Shown piece by piece: positions 54,698-63,426 of a stretch of DNA of 64,000 nucleotides. The stretch is taken from positions 62,001 to 126,000 of the forward strand of contig NZ_JAGHZZ010000007.1 of NCBI RefSeq assembly GCF_017745095.1. Reading direction: 5' to 3'. The position numbers and the translations under genes are program-made. This stretch comes from Sporocytophaga sp. (GTDB taxonomy: Bacteria > Bacteroidota > Bacteroidia > Cytophagales > Cytophagaceae). Below the pieces are notes generated by a model that was not told the DNA's origin, did no database searches, and saw only the letters and a program-made list of their open reading frames with translations. The stretch's first letter is position 1. Each line of letters opens with the position of its first letter.

Positions 54698-57600
54698 TTA
54701 GAATACAATATTGACTGCGGCTCCATAGCTATGTGTATTTGGAGGCGTCCAGAAATCCACACCTGGGTTTGAACCAACCTGACCTGCTCTAACCATCATA
54801 TCAGGATCAGAACCGGAATAATTTGTTTTTAACAAGAAGTTTCTAGCAGATAGTGACAAAGTAGCCGCGCTTACTCCAAATCTTTTCAATGCTGTTGCAG
54901 GTAATCTGTAGCTAAGGCTGACATCCCTCAGTTTTATAAAATAAAGATCTTTCTCAACGAATAGGCTATTTGTCTGCAGCGTCGTAGAATATAAGGCTTG
55001 AGTTTTTACTACCTCTATGTCATTAGCTGATCCATTACTTGCCTTTACACCTTCGAATACCATCTTTTCTCCTCTTGATTCTGTTGAAGCATCGGTTCCG
55101 TTAAGCACCATTTGTGATCTTGCAAAGTTTAAAATATCAAAACCTACACGAGTATCAAGAAGGAATGAAAGAGAGAAAGCTTTATAGGATAGGCTGTTTC
55201 TTAAGCTTGCATTAAATTTTGGATTAGGATTACCAATAGGACTTTGAGAACCACTTACGAATGGTTTTCCATAATTAGTGCTTTCAGGATTATCATCAAT
55301 GATTATCTTGCCATCTGAATTTCTGATAAAGTCGGTCCCATAAATAATTCCGAAAGGCTGGCCAGCTACTGATGAGTTATTCAGACCGTTTGATATCTGT
55401 TCTACACCAGGTGCAAGCTTAACAACCTTGCTCACATTTTTATAGTAAATGAAATTTACATCCCATGCAAAATCCTTAGTCTCTACTGGAGTTCCATCAA
55501 GAGACAATTCAATCCCTTTGTTTGTTACTACTCCGATATTTCTCACGACTGCAGTTGCTCCGCTCGAGTATGGCACTGTAGCCGGAATGATCTGGTCTTT
55601 GCTTTTGTTAGAATAATAAGTTGCATCAATACCTGCTCTGCCTTTGAAAAATCTCAATTCACCTCCAATTTCAAAAGATTGAATTTTCTCAGGTCTAAGA
55701 TTCTGATTACCCTGAATTAAGGCACTTGACAAGGTTGTAGTTCCGTTAAAAGGTCCCTGATAAGTGGATTGCAAGAAGTTATTAGATAGGGTTGTATTGT
55801 TATAATAAGTTTGAAGTGAATATGGATCTGTGTCATTACCTACTACCGCATAAGTAGTTCTTAACTTTCCAAAGGTGAAATAATCATTCTTGAGCTTAAG
55901 TGCATCTGAAAAAACAAAAGATGAACCTATTGAAGGATAGAAAAATGAGTTTTTACCAGCTGGCAGAGCAGAAGACCACTCATTTCTTCCTGTAAAATTT
56001 AGGAACAGCCAACGTTTATATCCTACAACAGCATTACCATAAAGAGCAACAAGCTTCTTTCTCAGTGTCACTTCATTTGAAGATATAATGGAAGCATTAG
56101 ACAACATGTATTGGTCAGGTACAATCAACCCATCGCCTCTTGAAGTCAACTGATACCTCTCTGAATTGTAATAGTTCTGACCGAGGTTTAGAGTAAGCTT
56201 TAGGTCTTCATTCAGATTTCTGTCCGCAGAAAGAAGTAAATCATGATTGTAGTTTTTTTGAGCAAAATTGATAACGTTTACCAATCCTTGCCCCACTCCT
56301 GCGCTTCCATTAGCAAAACCAGAGTTTCTATAATCTCTATAATAATCGATACCAGGTCTGAAAGTAGCTTTTAACCAAGGTAAAAAATTATAATCTAGCT
56401 GGGTATAGGCTATAAATCTGTTAACTTCGTCTTTTTGAGGGTTTCTTTTAAGTGTCCAGTAGGGATTATCCCAGCCATTGCCCTGTGCAAAAGATCTGGA
56501 TGCCCCCCACGGTTTGGTTGCAGTTGGTGCAAGCTGATACGCATCCTGATGTTCCCATGGTTTGTCATATCCATTAGTTATATCAAAGGTAACTGGAGTA
56601 TTTGCAAGAGCTCGCAGATAAGATGTAGGATATCCCCCGCCGAGAGCTCTGTTATTAGATCCATCATTAGCATAAGTAAGTCCCAATGCTACTTTGAATT
56701 TTTCAGTAAAATCATAGTCCCCATTGAATTTGGCTGAAGTTCTTTCAAAATCAGTAGTAGGGATAATACCAGTTTGATAAAGTCTTCCAAGGGAAGCATA
56801 GTAAGAACCATTGTCTGATCTGCCCGCTATGTTAATATTGTAATCTTGAGTAATTCCTTTAACAAAAAAATTCTTCTCATTATCATATCTGTTCACAGCT
56901 ACTCCGTTTGAATATGGAGAGCTTTTCCCTACAATAATTCCATTCTTATCATAGTCATAGGTTTGACCCGGTGCAGAAGCTACAGCGTAGGTAAGAGTAT
57001 CCAACAATGCTCCCCAGCTGTTTTGATTGGCCAGACTATACTGTCCTGCAGATCCTTGAGAATATTTTGTTTGGCGAGGTTGAATACGTCTATTTATTTC
57101 ATCTATGGTTATGGAGGAACTTACACTCACCTGAAGTTTTTTATCCGTAAGATTTCTACCTTTTTTTGTATTAATAATAATTGCTCCGTTTGCAGCCCTG
57201 ATACCATAGAGTGCAGCAGCTGCAGGGCCCTTCAGGACGGTGATATTTTCAATATCATTAGGATTTACATCAATTGCCCTGTTTGAAGGCTGAGATAGAG
57301 AATAGCTATTCGTTATATTTCCAGCAAGATCTCCAACGCTATTATCAATGGGAACACCGTCGAGTATATACAAGGGGTTGTTATTGCCAAGAAGGGAGGC
57401 ACTTCCCCTTATACGAATCTGTGATGCTCCACCGGGAGATCCGCCGCTATTAGTTACCTGCACACCTGCAATCTTCCCACTCAAAGCTGTGGTAACATTA
57501 GGTTCACCGGACTTTAAAATCTTATCACCTTTAATCTCGGTAATAGTATTGGTTATTGACTTACGTTCACTCTCAATTCCTACCGCTGTCACAACTACTT

Positions 57601-57937
57601 CAGACAACTGCTGTCTTGATTTTAAAGTAAAATTCAATTCAGCTTCTTCTTCATAAACTTCAACTTCTTTGGGTGCGTATCCTGCATATTGAACCAACAC
57701 AGTAAAGGGAAGCGGAACATTAGTCTTTAATTCATACTCTCCATTTTCATTTGTTGCTGTTCCCTCTTTTGTTCCTTTTATCTGAATGATAACTCCAATT
57801 AATGCCTCTTTAGTAGTTTCATCATTAATCCGTCCCTTCAGGACAGACTGAGCGAGAACAACAGAATGTATAGTTAACAGAGTAATCGTAGCTACCAATA
57901 CTCTTATAGTTTTTTGATCTGTATATAATCTTCTCAT
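54698..57937 (-). CDS. SusC/RagA-family TonB-linked outer-membrane transporter
   Basis: 1079 residues with a signal peptide (about 1-29). A carboxypeptidase-regulatory-like domain (about 30-110) is followed by the SusC hallmark SEVVVTAVGIESERKSI, the plug domain (TALSGKIAGVQV, then YILDGVPID) and a 22-strand-type barrel that ends in a C-terminal Phe (VNIVF). It uses TonB energy to pull large ligands held by SusD through the outer membrane. Its locus lacks glycoside hydrolases and carries sulfatases, which sets it apart from ordinary polysaccharide loci. Confidence 0.95.
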   Translation of the reverse strand: MRRLYTDQKTIRVLVATITLLTIHSVVLAQSVLKGRINDETTKEALIGVIIQIKGTKEGTATNENGEYELKTNVPLPFTVLVQYAGYAPKEVEVYEEEAELNFTLKSRQQLSEVVVTAVGIESERKSITNTITEIKGDKILKSGEPNVTTALSGKIAGVQVTNSGGSPGGASQIRIRGSASLLGNNNPLYILDGVPIDNSVGDLAGNITNSYSLSQPSNRAIDVNPNDIENITVLKGPAAAALYGIRAANGAIIINTKKGRNLTDKKLQVSVSSSITIDEINRRIQPRQTKYSQGSAGQYSLANQNSWGALLDTLTYAVASAPGQTYDYDKNGIIVGKSSPYSNGVAVNRYDNEKNFFVKGITQDYNINIAGRSDNGSYYASLGRLYQTGIIPTTDFERTSAKFNGDYDFTEKFKVALGLTYANDGSNNRALGGGYPTSYLRALANTPVTFDITNGYDKPWEHQDAYQLAPTATKPWGASRSFAQGNGWDNPYWTLKRNPQKDEVNRFIAYTQLDYNFLPWLKATFRPGIDYYRDYRNSGFANGSAGVGQGLVNVINFAQKNYNHDLLLSADRNLNEDLKLTLNLGQNYYNSERYQLTSRGDGLIVPDQYMLSNASIISSNEVTLRKKLVALYGNAVVGYKRWLFLNFTGRNEWSSALPAGKNSFFYPSIGSSFVFSDALKLKNDYFTFGKLRTTYAVVGNDTDPYSLQTYYNNTTLSNNFLQSTYQGPFNGTTTLSSALIQGNQNLRPEKIQSFEIGGELRFFKGRAGIDATYYSNKSKDQIIPATVPYSSGATAVVRNIGVVTNKGIELSLDGTPVETKDFAWDVNFIYYKNVSKVVKLAPGVEQISNGLNNSSVAGQPFGIIYGTDFIRNSDGKIIIDDNPESTNYGKPFVSGSQSPIGNPNPKFNASLRNSLSYKAFSLSFLLDTRVGFDILNFARSQMVLNGTDASTESRGEKMVFEGVKASNGSANDIEVVKTQALYSTTLQTNSLFVEKDLYFIKLRDVSLSYRLPATALKRFGVSAATLSLSARNFLLKTNYSGSDPDMMVRAGQVGSNPGVDFWTPPNTHSYGAAVNIVF

Positions 57938-58544
57938 ATCGTTTTATAAAATTCTATTAATAATTAAGCATGAGTCAGACGCATGGACAAAGCTGCGCCA
58001 TTACACAATATTCCTGTGTTTAAAGAGACACAATAAAGTCTACTAATTTGATAGGCAAATCTAAATCAACTTTACAGTGATTTACAATTCAGTCTGTTGC
58101 AATAAATGACACGTTACCTATAGAAGAACAAATTGAAAGGGATGAAAAAATATGAATTCAATAAAAGTGATACTTGATAATCTTCAACAATATCAAGGAC
58201 AACAAAGGTTAATTGAATTTACTATTCAACATTTATAGATATAGTAAAAGACTTTAATCCGGTCGGTTAAGCTACCACCAAAATAAACTCATTATTAAAA
58301 ACTTACCTATTAGAAAATGTGATTATCAAAGATAAACTTTACTATTATTCATTTAAAAACCTAATCAATGTTATCACATCAATCTAATATGAGTAGACAA
58401 TTATATTTGATTTTATATTTTGCATAAAGCAAGATGTCCGATATTTTGGAAGAAGGATTTATCATTAGAATGGAAAAAAGTATTCGCGATATTTAAACAA
58501 TCATTAAGTGTAAAATAACTTTTTGAAAATATATCTCTGATTTA

Positions 58545-58574
58545 TTGCAGGTTTAAAAAACTTATATAACTTTG
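58545..58574 (+). promoter_or_regulatory. Consensus-type promoter in an intergenic region
   Basis: TTG (58545-58547), a 19-nt spacer and TAACTTTG (58567-58574) match the Bacteroidetes promoter exactly. No plus-strand gene follows; a terminator does, about 50 nt on. Confidence 0.5.
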
Positions 58575-58579
58575 CCATT

Positions 58580-58652
58580 CACCATAGCTGGTTGAACATA
58601 AAAACACCCCCAACGTTTTTTGACCTTCTCAGACGGAGAAGGTTTTTTTTTT
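58580..58652 (+). ncRNA. Candidate small RNA of about 73 nt
   Basis: The predicted start is about 6 nt after the TAACTTTG box, and the end is a terminator hairpin at 58623-58643. The middle includes a C-rich stretch (ACCCCCAACG) and a possible GTTG/CAAC pairing (58591-58594 with 58611-58614). No open frame is evident. It is antisense to the 3' part of a minus-strand 49-codon frame. The family is not recognised. Confidence 0.35.
58623..58652 (+). terminator. Rho-independent terminator of the candidate small RNA
   Basis: ACCTTCTC (58623-58630) pairs with GAGAAGGT (58636-58643) around AGACG and is followed by a run of 11 T residues that includes the last T of the stem. Confidence 0.8.
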
Positions 58653-58903
58653 TGAATATGCAAATCAATACCCAAGCTAAGCTTAGTTAATATCTTTATC
58701 ACTTCTACCATCTTGTCTTTATCTAATTTATCATTTCGCTACATTTCAACTTATAATTGCTTTGCTTAAGCTATTAACTCTACCAACATCAATACATTTA
58801 TCCTCGACCTATATTCCATTCAATATTCTTCTCCAACTGTCCTGATCAAAATAACATTACAGTACTTCATTTAAAGTTTTGAGTAATTTTTATTTCATAT
58901 AAA

Positions 58904-58934
58904 CAAAAAAAAAGACCCGCCTTTCGGCAGGTCT
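58904..58934 (-). terminator. Rho-independent terminator of the GH5 gene
   Basis: AGACC-C-GCC (58913-58921) pairs with GGC-A-GGTCT (58926-58934) with one C/A mismatch. On the minus strand it is followed by a T run (complement of 58904-58912), 25 nt past the stop at 58959. Confidence 0.8.
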
Positions 58935-58958
58935 ATTTTGTATTAAGTTTAATACTTA

Positions 58959-61900
58959 TTACTGTTTTACAACAGACTTAATAAGGTTTCCAGACTCTGA
59001 CTGGATATGTACAAAATACATTCCTTTGTTCAGATTAGACATTCCCACATTCAACGTATTCTCATTAGCAGCTTCGAATACAACTCTTCCAAGCATATCA
59101 ACAAGCTTCACTGATTTGTTACCGTCAACTTTAGTCATATCGATTACCAGGTTGTCAGTTGCAGGGTTTGGATAGATCTCAACCATACCGTTCAATGCTT
59201 TGCTAATAGAAGTGATAGCAACTACTTTAACATTAACATCAGAAGTTACAGCAGTACAAGGAGTATTTCCGGCAACTGTATATCTGAATGTATAATCTCC
59301 TTTTATAGTAAGACCACTTGCAGTTACAGAAGCAGAGTTTGCAGAAGGGCTATAAGAAACATTTACTCCTGATGGACCATTCAGAAGACTCCATGTTCCG
59401 GTAGCGGAACCTGTAGCTGAAAGATCAACTGTAGGTCCTTCAACAGCGGTCAGAGCTGATCCAGCATTTGCAGTTGATGGAGCAACGATAGTAACATTTA
59501 CAAGAGTACGTGCACTTTCGCAACCCGGGTTAGTAGTAGAAACCTGGCTTACATAGTATGGTTTCACACCTACTGTTGCAGTTGAAGGAACTGGAGCCAC
59601 GTCAGATGCTGTTCCACCTGTAGCATCTGTATACCACTGTAATTTATTTCCTGAAGCAGCAGCGCTAGCTGTAAGTGCAACAGCCTGAGCTCCCTGGCAA
59701 TAAGAAACATTCTGAGCAGTTACAGCACCAGGAGTTGTACAAGTATTTTCAACTGTTACTACTACGTCAGATACAGCAGCAGCACAACCACCTGTACCAG
59801 CTACAGTATATCTGAAAGTATATTCACCAACAGAAGTCAATGTTGAGGTTGTTACAGTTGCACTAGCAGCAGAAGGGCTGAAAGTTACAGTAGCACCAGT
59901 TGGGCCAGTTACAAGACTCCAAGTACCAACAGCAGAACCATCTCCTGTTAAAGTTGTAGCTGTTCCTAAGGCAACGGTTTTATTCGCACCTGCGTTAGAT
60001 TCAGCAGCTGGATTTACTGTAACAGTAATGGCTTTACGAGGACCTTCACACACGTCAGTGCTTGGAGAAGCCTGGCTTACATAAAATTTGTAAACACCTG
60101 CAGAAGCAGTAGAAGGAATTGGAGCGTCGTCAGATGCAGTTCCACCTGTTTCAGAGGTATACCATTTCAATTTCAGGCCTGCATTTCCAGTAGCAGATAA
60201 AGCAGTTGGAGCAGCATTTTGGCAATAAGTCTTATCAGAAGCTGTTGGAGCTATAGGAGTAGTACAGATGTCTTTTCCAAGAGTTGGATCCCCTAGTTTC
60301 AAACCAGAGAAAATTATAGTCTGATCCGTGAAAGCTTTAGGAGCATACGTAGGAGCACCAACATCGGCACTATTCACCGGAATAATAACAACCTCTACAA
60401 CTTTGGTAAAGTCAAAATCAGTATTATTCAAGTTTATATCTTTTGGAAATGATGGAGAATTTGGATTATTGATAGTGTAAGCATTTTTAAAATCAAAAGT
60501 AAATAATTTTGAATCTTTAGGTGCTAATGCTACATAATCCGGAGTTATATGATTTTTACTGAAACCGATTTCATACTTGTACCAGTTTTCAGGTTTTGTT
60601 GCAGCTTCATTCGAAAAGTTTTTATTGATAGCTAATACAGTACCGTCAGCATCTTTCATTTGGAACTTCAGATCAAATGAATTTGTATTAGTCGCAGGAG
60701 ATGTAACTGTAACTGATAAAACAGCATTTTTAGATAAGTCCAAAGTATATTTTTTCTTTACCCCACCTTCACAGTACTCTCCGAAGTTGAAACCTATTAC
60801 GTTATATGCATTTGCTTCCTGAGAAAGAAGGTAGCTTAAGGTACCATCTCCTGCTCTTGTAGCTTCAGCTTTGAATGGAGTTGTCGTACTTCTGTCTTCA
60901 AACCAGTATATACCTGCAGCTGCTGCAGGAGAAGAGACAGAAACAGAACCGCAATTAGTCGCATTTATACCTCCTGTCATTTCTGAAAATTGAGTTTTCG
61001 CCTCAAACTGGTCTGTAATACCGGTAGTAGCTACGTTAGAACTTCCAACAATACTGATTACATAAACTGGAGAAACTCCAATCTCATTTCCTGAAGCATC
61101 AAAAGATTTTGCAGTGATGTTATGACCACCAGCTGATAGTTTGTCAGTGGTATAGGTATATGGACTAGTAGTAGAAGTACCTAGCACAGTTGTTCCATCA
61201 TAGAATACAACTTTGGCAATTGAAAAACCGGTACTTACTGTAGTAGTAGCACTAATTGTTATCGATTCACCCTGATCATACTGAGTCTTTCCTCCGGAAA
61301 ATGAAAGTGTAACTGAACCTGTTGCTACATTTACATTACATTTTCCTTTAAGATATGCCTTTACAAGTTTTCCAGACTCAGTCAATTGATTATCTGTCCA
61401 GCTAGTTGCACTTTGAGTTCCAGGAGTTAAAGCTGCTGATGTTTCTGATTTATTTCCGATAGACCAATTACATGAGCTAAGTTTATTTGTTTCCAGGAAA
61501 TTCCACCATACTTGTGATTCAGCAGCATCAAAATTACCGTTTCCTGATGCGTGACAGGTTCCATACTCGGTTACAAACAAAGCCACTCCTTTACTTAAAG
61601 CCTGAGTAGCTTTTTGCCTCAACCAATCTCTATGTGTATATGCATAATAGTGAAGAGTATAAGCAATGTTGGTTCCGGTTACCTGATCATTTGCGGCGAT
61701 ATCAACATCCTGAGAATAGTTTCCTGTTCCGCAGATAATGATGTTGTCATCAATAGCTCTGATCGCACTGATCACTGCATTATGATATGGTTTGATTGTT
61801 CCAGACCAGGATTGAGCAATTGGCTCATTGTATGGCTCATATAAGACGTTGGGAACATCCTTATATTTGGTTGCAACTTCTTTAAAAAAAGTTATTGCCT

Positions 61901-62327
61901 GACTTTGATAATTTTCAGCTTTATGAGTATGAAAATCTACAACAACATAAAGACCATATTTAATACAAGCATCAATTACAGCATATACCTTTGCCTTTTC
62001 TCCGTTTGGATTACTGATATAGTTATCATTTCCAGTTTCAACGGACATTGCAGCTCTAACTACATCAACACACCAATTATCTCTTAAGTTTTTAATTGTA
62101 GTTTCGTTATAGAACCCTGAACCTTCCGGATAACCGCTCCAGAATAGTGACATACCACGAAGTACTACCGGGTTACCATTACTATCGGAAACCTTTCCGT
62201 TAAAGATTTTAAGTTGTTTATACTTATCTACCGGAGACCCCGCCGGGGCTTGGGCATTTGCAACAAGGATGCTGCAAAAAAACATAGCAAAGGCTATGAG
62301 CTTTGTTTTGTACATGTTTATATTCAT
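58959..62327 (-). CDS. Modular GH5 endoglucanase exported by the type IX system
   Basis: 1122 residues with a signal peptide (ending NAQ, about residue 26). The GH5 catalytic domain (about 36-330) has the acid/base Glu168 in YEPYNEPIA and nucleophile Glu254 in LFVTEYGTC. An Ig-like domain (about 338-427) and a carbohydrate-binding-like domain (about 435-680) follow. Residues about 685-1040 hold two copies of a two-part module: a Cys-containing Ig-like part (TYCQNAAPTALSATG / SYCQGAQAVALTASA) and a PKD-like part (AVGTWSLVTGPTG / ATGTWSLLNGPSG). The last 85 residues are a T9SS sorting domain (IYPNPATDNLVI onward). It cuts beta-1,4-glucan outside the cell. Confidence 0.95.
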   Translation of the reverse strand: MNINMYKTKLIAFAMFFCSILVANAQAPAGSPVDKYKQLKIFNGKVSDSNGNPVVLRGMSLFWSGYPEGSGFYNETTIKNLRDNWCVDVVRAAMSVETGNDNYISNPNGEKAKVYAVIDACIKYGLYVVVDFHTHKAENYQSQAITFFKEVATKYKDVPNVLYEPYNEPIAQSWSGTIKPYHNAVISAIRAIDDNIIICGTGNYSQDVDIAANDQVTGTNIAYTLHYYAYTHRDWLRQKATQALSKGVALFVTEYGTCHASGNGNFDAAESQVWWNFLETNKLSSCNWSIGNKSETSAALTPGTQSATSWTDNQLTESGKLVKAYLKGKCNVNVATGSVTLSFSGGKTQYDQGESITISATTTVSTGFSIAKVVFYDGTTVLGTSTTSPYTYTTDKLSAGGHNITAKSFDASGNEIGVSPVYVISIVGSSNVATTGITDQFEAKTQFSEMTGGINATNCGSVSVSSPAAAAGIYWFEDRSTTTPFKAEATRAGDGTLSYLLSQEANAYNVIGFNFGEYCEGGVKKKYTLDLSKNAVLSVTVTSPATNTNSFDLKFQMKDADGTVLAINKNFSNEAATKPENWYKYEIGFSKNHITPDYVALAPKDSKLFTFDFKNAYTINNPNSPSFPKDINLNNTDFDFTKVVEVVIIPVNSADVGAPTYAPKAFTDQTIIFSGLKLGDPTLGKDICTTPIAPTASDKTYCQNAAPTALSATGNAGLKLKWYTSETGGTASDDAPIPSTASAGVYKFYVSQASPSTDVCEGPRKAITVTVNPAAESNAGANKTVALGTATTLTGDGSAVGTWSLVTGPTGATVTFSPSAASATVTTSTLTSVGEYTFRYTVAGTGGCAAAVSDVVVTVENTCTTPGAVTAQNVSYCQGAQAVALTASAAASGNKLQWYTDATGGTASDVAPVPSTATVGVKPYYVSQVSTTNPGCESARTLVNVTIVAPSTANAGSALTAVEGPTVDLSATGSATGTWSLLNGPSGVNVSYSPSANSASVTASGLTIKGDYTFRYTVAGNTPCTAVTSDVNVKVVAITSISKALNGMVEIYPNPATDNLVIDMTKVDGNKSVKLVDMLGRVVFEAANENTLNVGMSNLNKGMYFVHIQSESGNLIKSVVKQ

Positions 62328-62876
62328 AAGATCTAATTTTCGAATTTACGAATGTAAGGATTTGATGAATTAATTCAAAAAATAATCATTAAAGTGCAAT
62401 CCTTAACTATAAACAGAAGAAATTGTTCGAGAACTTAAATTTTAAACTTTTAGCATCCAAAAATTCATATAGTCATATAAAACAGGTAATTACAAAATAG
62501 ATCTGTAGCCAAACCCTTATACTCCATCACTTTAAATAAAAAGTAAATTCTTTAAAAAATTCAATTAAAAATCCAGATTAAAATATCCTCTTTAAAATTT
62601 AGTTCAATTATAATTTCACGAACAAATGAGTTATCGGTATAATTTCTTCCAAATTAATCCTTCACATTTTTTTCAGAAATAACGTCTCCATTTATCAAAC
62701 TAATAAGGCACCAATAGATTCCACTTTAAAATCGTCAAATTGTATAAAGCAATCCACTTTTTTGGTACTTACACTTTTCTCCATTTGCCCTGAGAAACTA
62801 TATAAATCTTTTATCATTGCTTCATTAATTAAATCCCGGGGATAATTAATATAATATAGATCCTAAAGGATTAAGA
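62328..62876. other. 549-nt AT-rich gap upstream of the GH5 gene
   Basis: It holds the GH5 promoter candidate (62349-62378) and a 29-codon minus-strand frame (62695-62784). No tRNA, repeat or terminator was recognised. The rest shows nothing. Confidence 0.4.
62349..62378 (-). promoter_or_regulatory. Promoter candidate of the GH5 cellulase gene
   Basis: On the minus strand TTTTTTG is followed after 19 nt by TACATTCG, a one-mismatch match to TAnnTTTG. It lies 22 nt before the start at 62327. Confidence 0.4.
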
Positions 62877-63326
62877 TTATTTAGTCTGAACAAGCTTTCC
62901 TAGTTTTGTATAATAAAGCTTCACTTTTCTTTTTCTTTTTTCCACTTCAATAATATAGAGCTTTTCACCTTCTTTTTTATGAAACTCTTCTGTGTCTTCT
63001 ATCTTCCACTTTGCAAATTCAGATTGAGAAAAAGCTTTTTTCACATCAGATGGTATGTCATCCATCTCTATATCTATTTCCGTTCCTATATAAGTGCCAT
63101 CAGGACGAAATATTGCTTCCATCTCTTTTCCCTTATTCATAAATTCTGCTTCATAAACATTTTCCTTTTTCTCCAACTCCCATTCATAGACGAACATATT
63201 AGGATACAATTCATAGAAACTATTTCTAACAGCATCAGGCACATCATTCTCAGAAAGCTCTTGACAAGTTGCTGAAAGGCTTATAATAGACATAAGACAT
63301 GCTGAAAATAATATTCGAAACCTCAT
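62877..63326 (-). CDS. Exported PepSY-like domain protein
   Basis: 149 residues with a signal peptide (about 1-21, ending SATCQ). Two related units follow: ENDVPDAVRNSFYELYPNMFVYEWELEKKENVYEAEF with GKEMEAIFRPDGTYIGTE, then DIPSDVKKAFSQSEFAKWKIED with KLYIIEVEKRKRKVKLYYTKLGKLV. This is the alternating pattern of the PepSY-like periplasmic family (formerly DUF2874) common in Bacteroidetes. Function is unknown; related domains inhibit proteases or bind small ligands. It seems to be monocistronic. Confidence 0.85.
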   Translation of the reverse strand: MRFRILFSACLMSIISLSATCQELSENDVPDAVRNSFYELYPNMFVYEWELEKKENVYEAEFMNKGKEMEAIFRPDGTYIGTEIDIEMDDIPSDVKKAFSQSEFAKWKIEDTEEFHKKEGEKLYIIEVEKRKRKVKLYYTKLGKLVQTK

Positions 63327-63426
63327 ATATCAGTTTTATATTCTTAATGTAGACATTTAACAAAATAAGTTATCAATTCTCCTTGTAATTAACTTACTAA
63401 GTAAAACTTAAGACGTTTAACATTAC

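Larger units (their letters stand above)
57938..58958. other. 1-kb gap upstream of susC with possible small RNA and gene remnant
   Basis: The left 600 nt are AT-rich and hold only very short frames, including 28 codons at 58152-58238. Around 58545-58652 is a promoter and terminator with no gene between them on the plus strand. On the minus strand a 49-codon frame (58562-58711) overlaps the same stretch. The right end holds the GH5 terminator. No sigma/anti-sigma pair, as often found beside SusCD, was seen here. Confidence 0.5.

Noticed and set aside
58152-58238. 28-codon plus-strand frame in the 1-kb gap
   Set aside because: It is short, with no promoter or terminator of its own; chance frames of this size are frequent in AT-rich DNA.
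62695-62784. 29-codon minus-strand frame in the gap upstream of the GH5 gene
   Set aside because: It looks somewhat protein-like but is very short, with no ribosome-binding site, promoter or recognised family.
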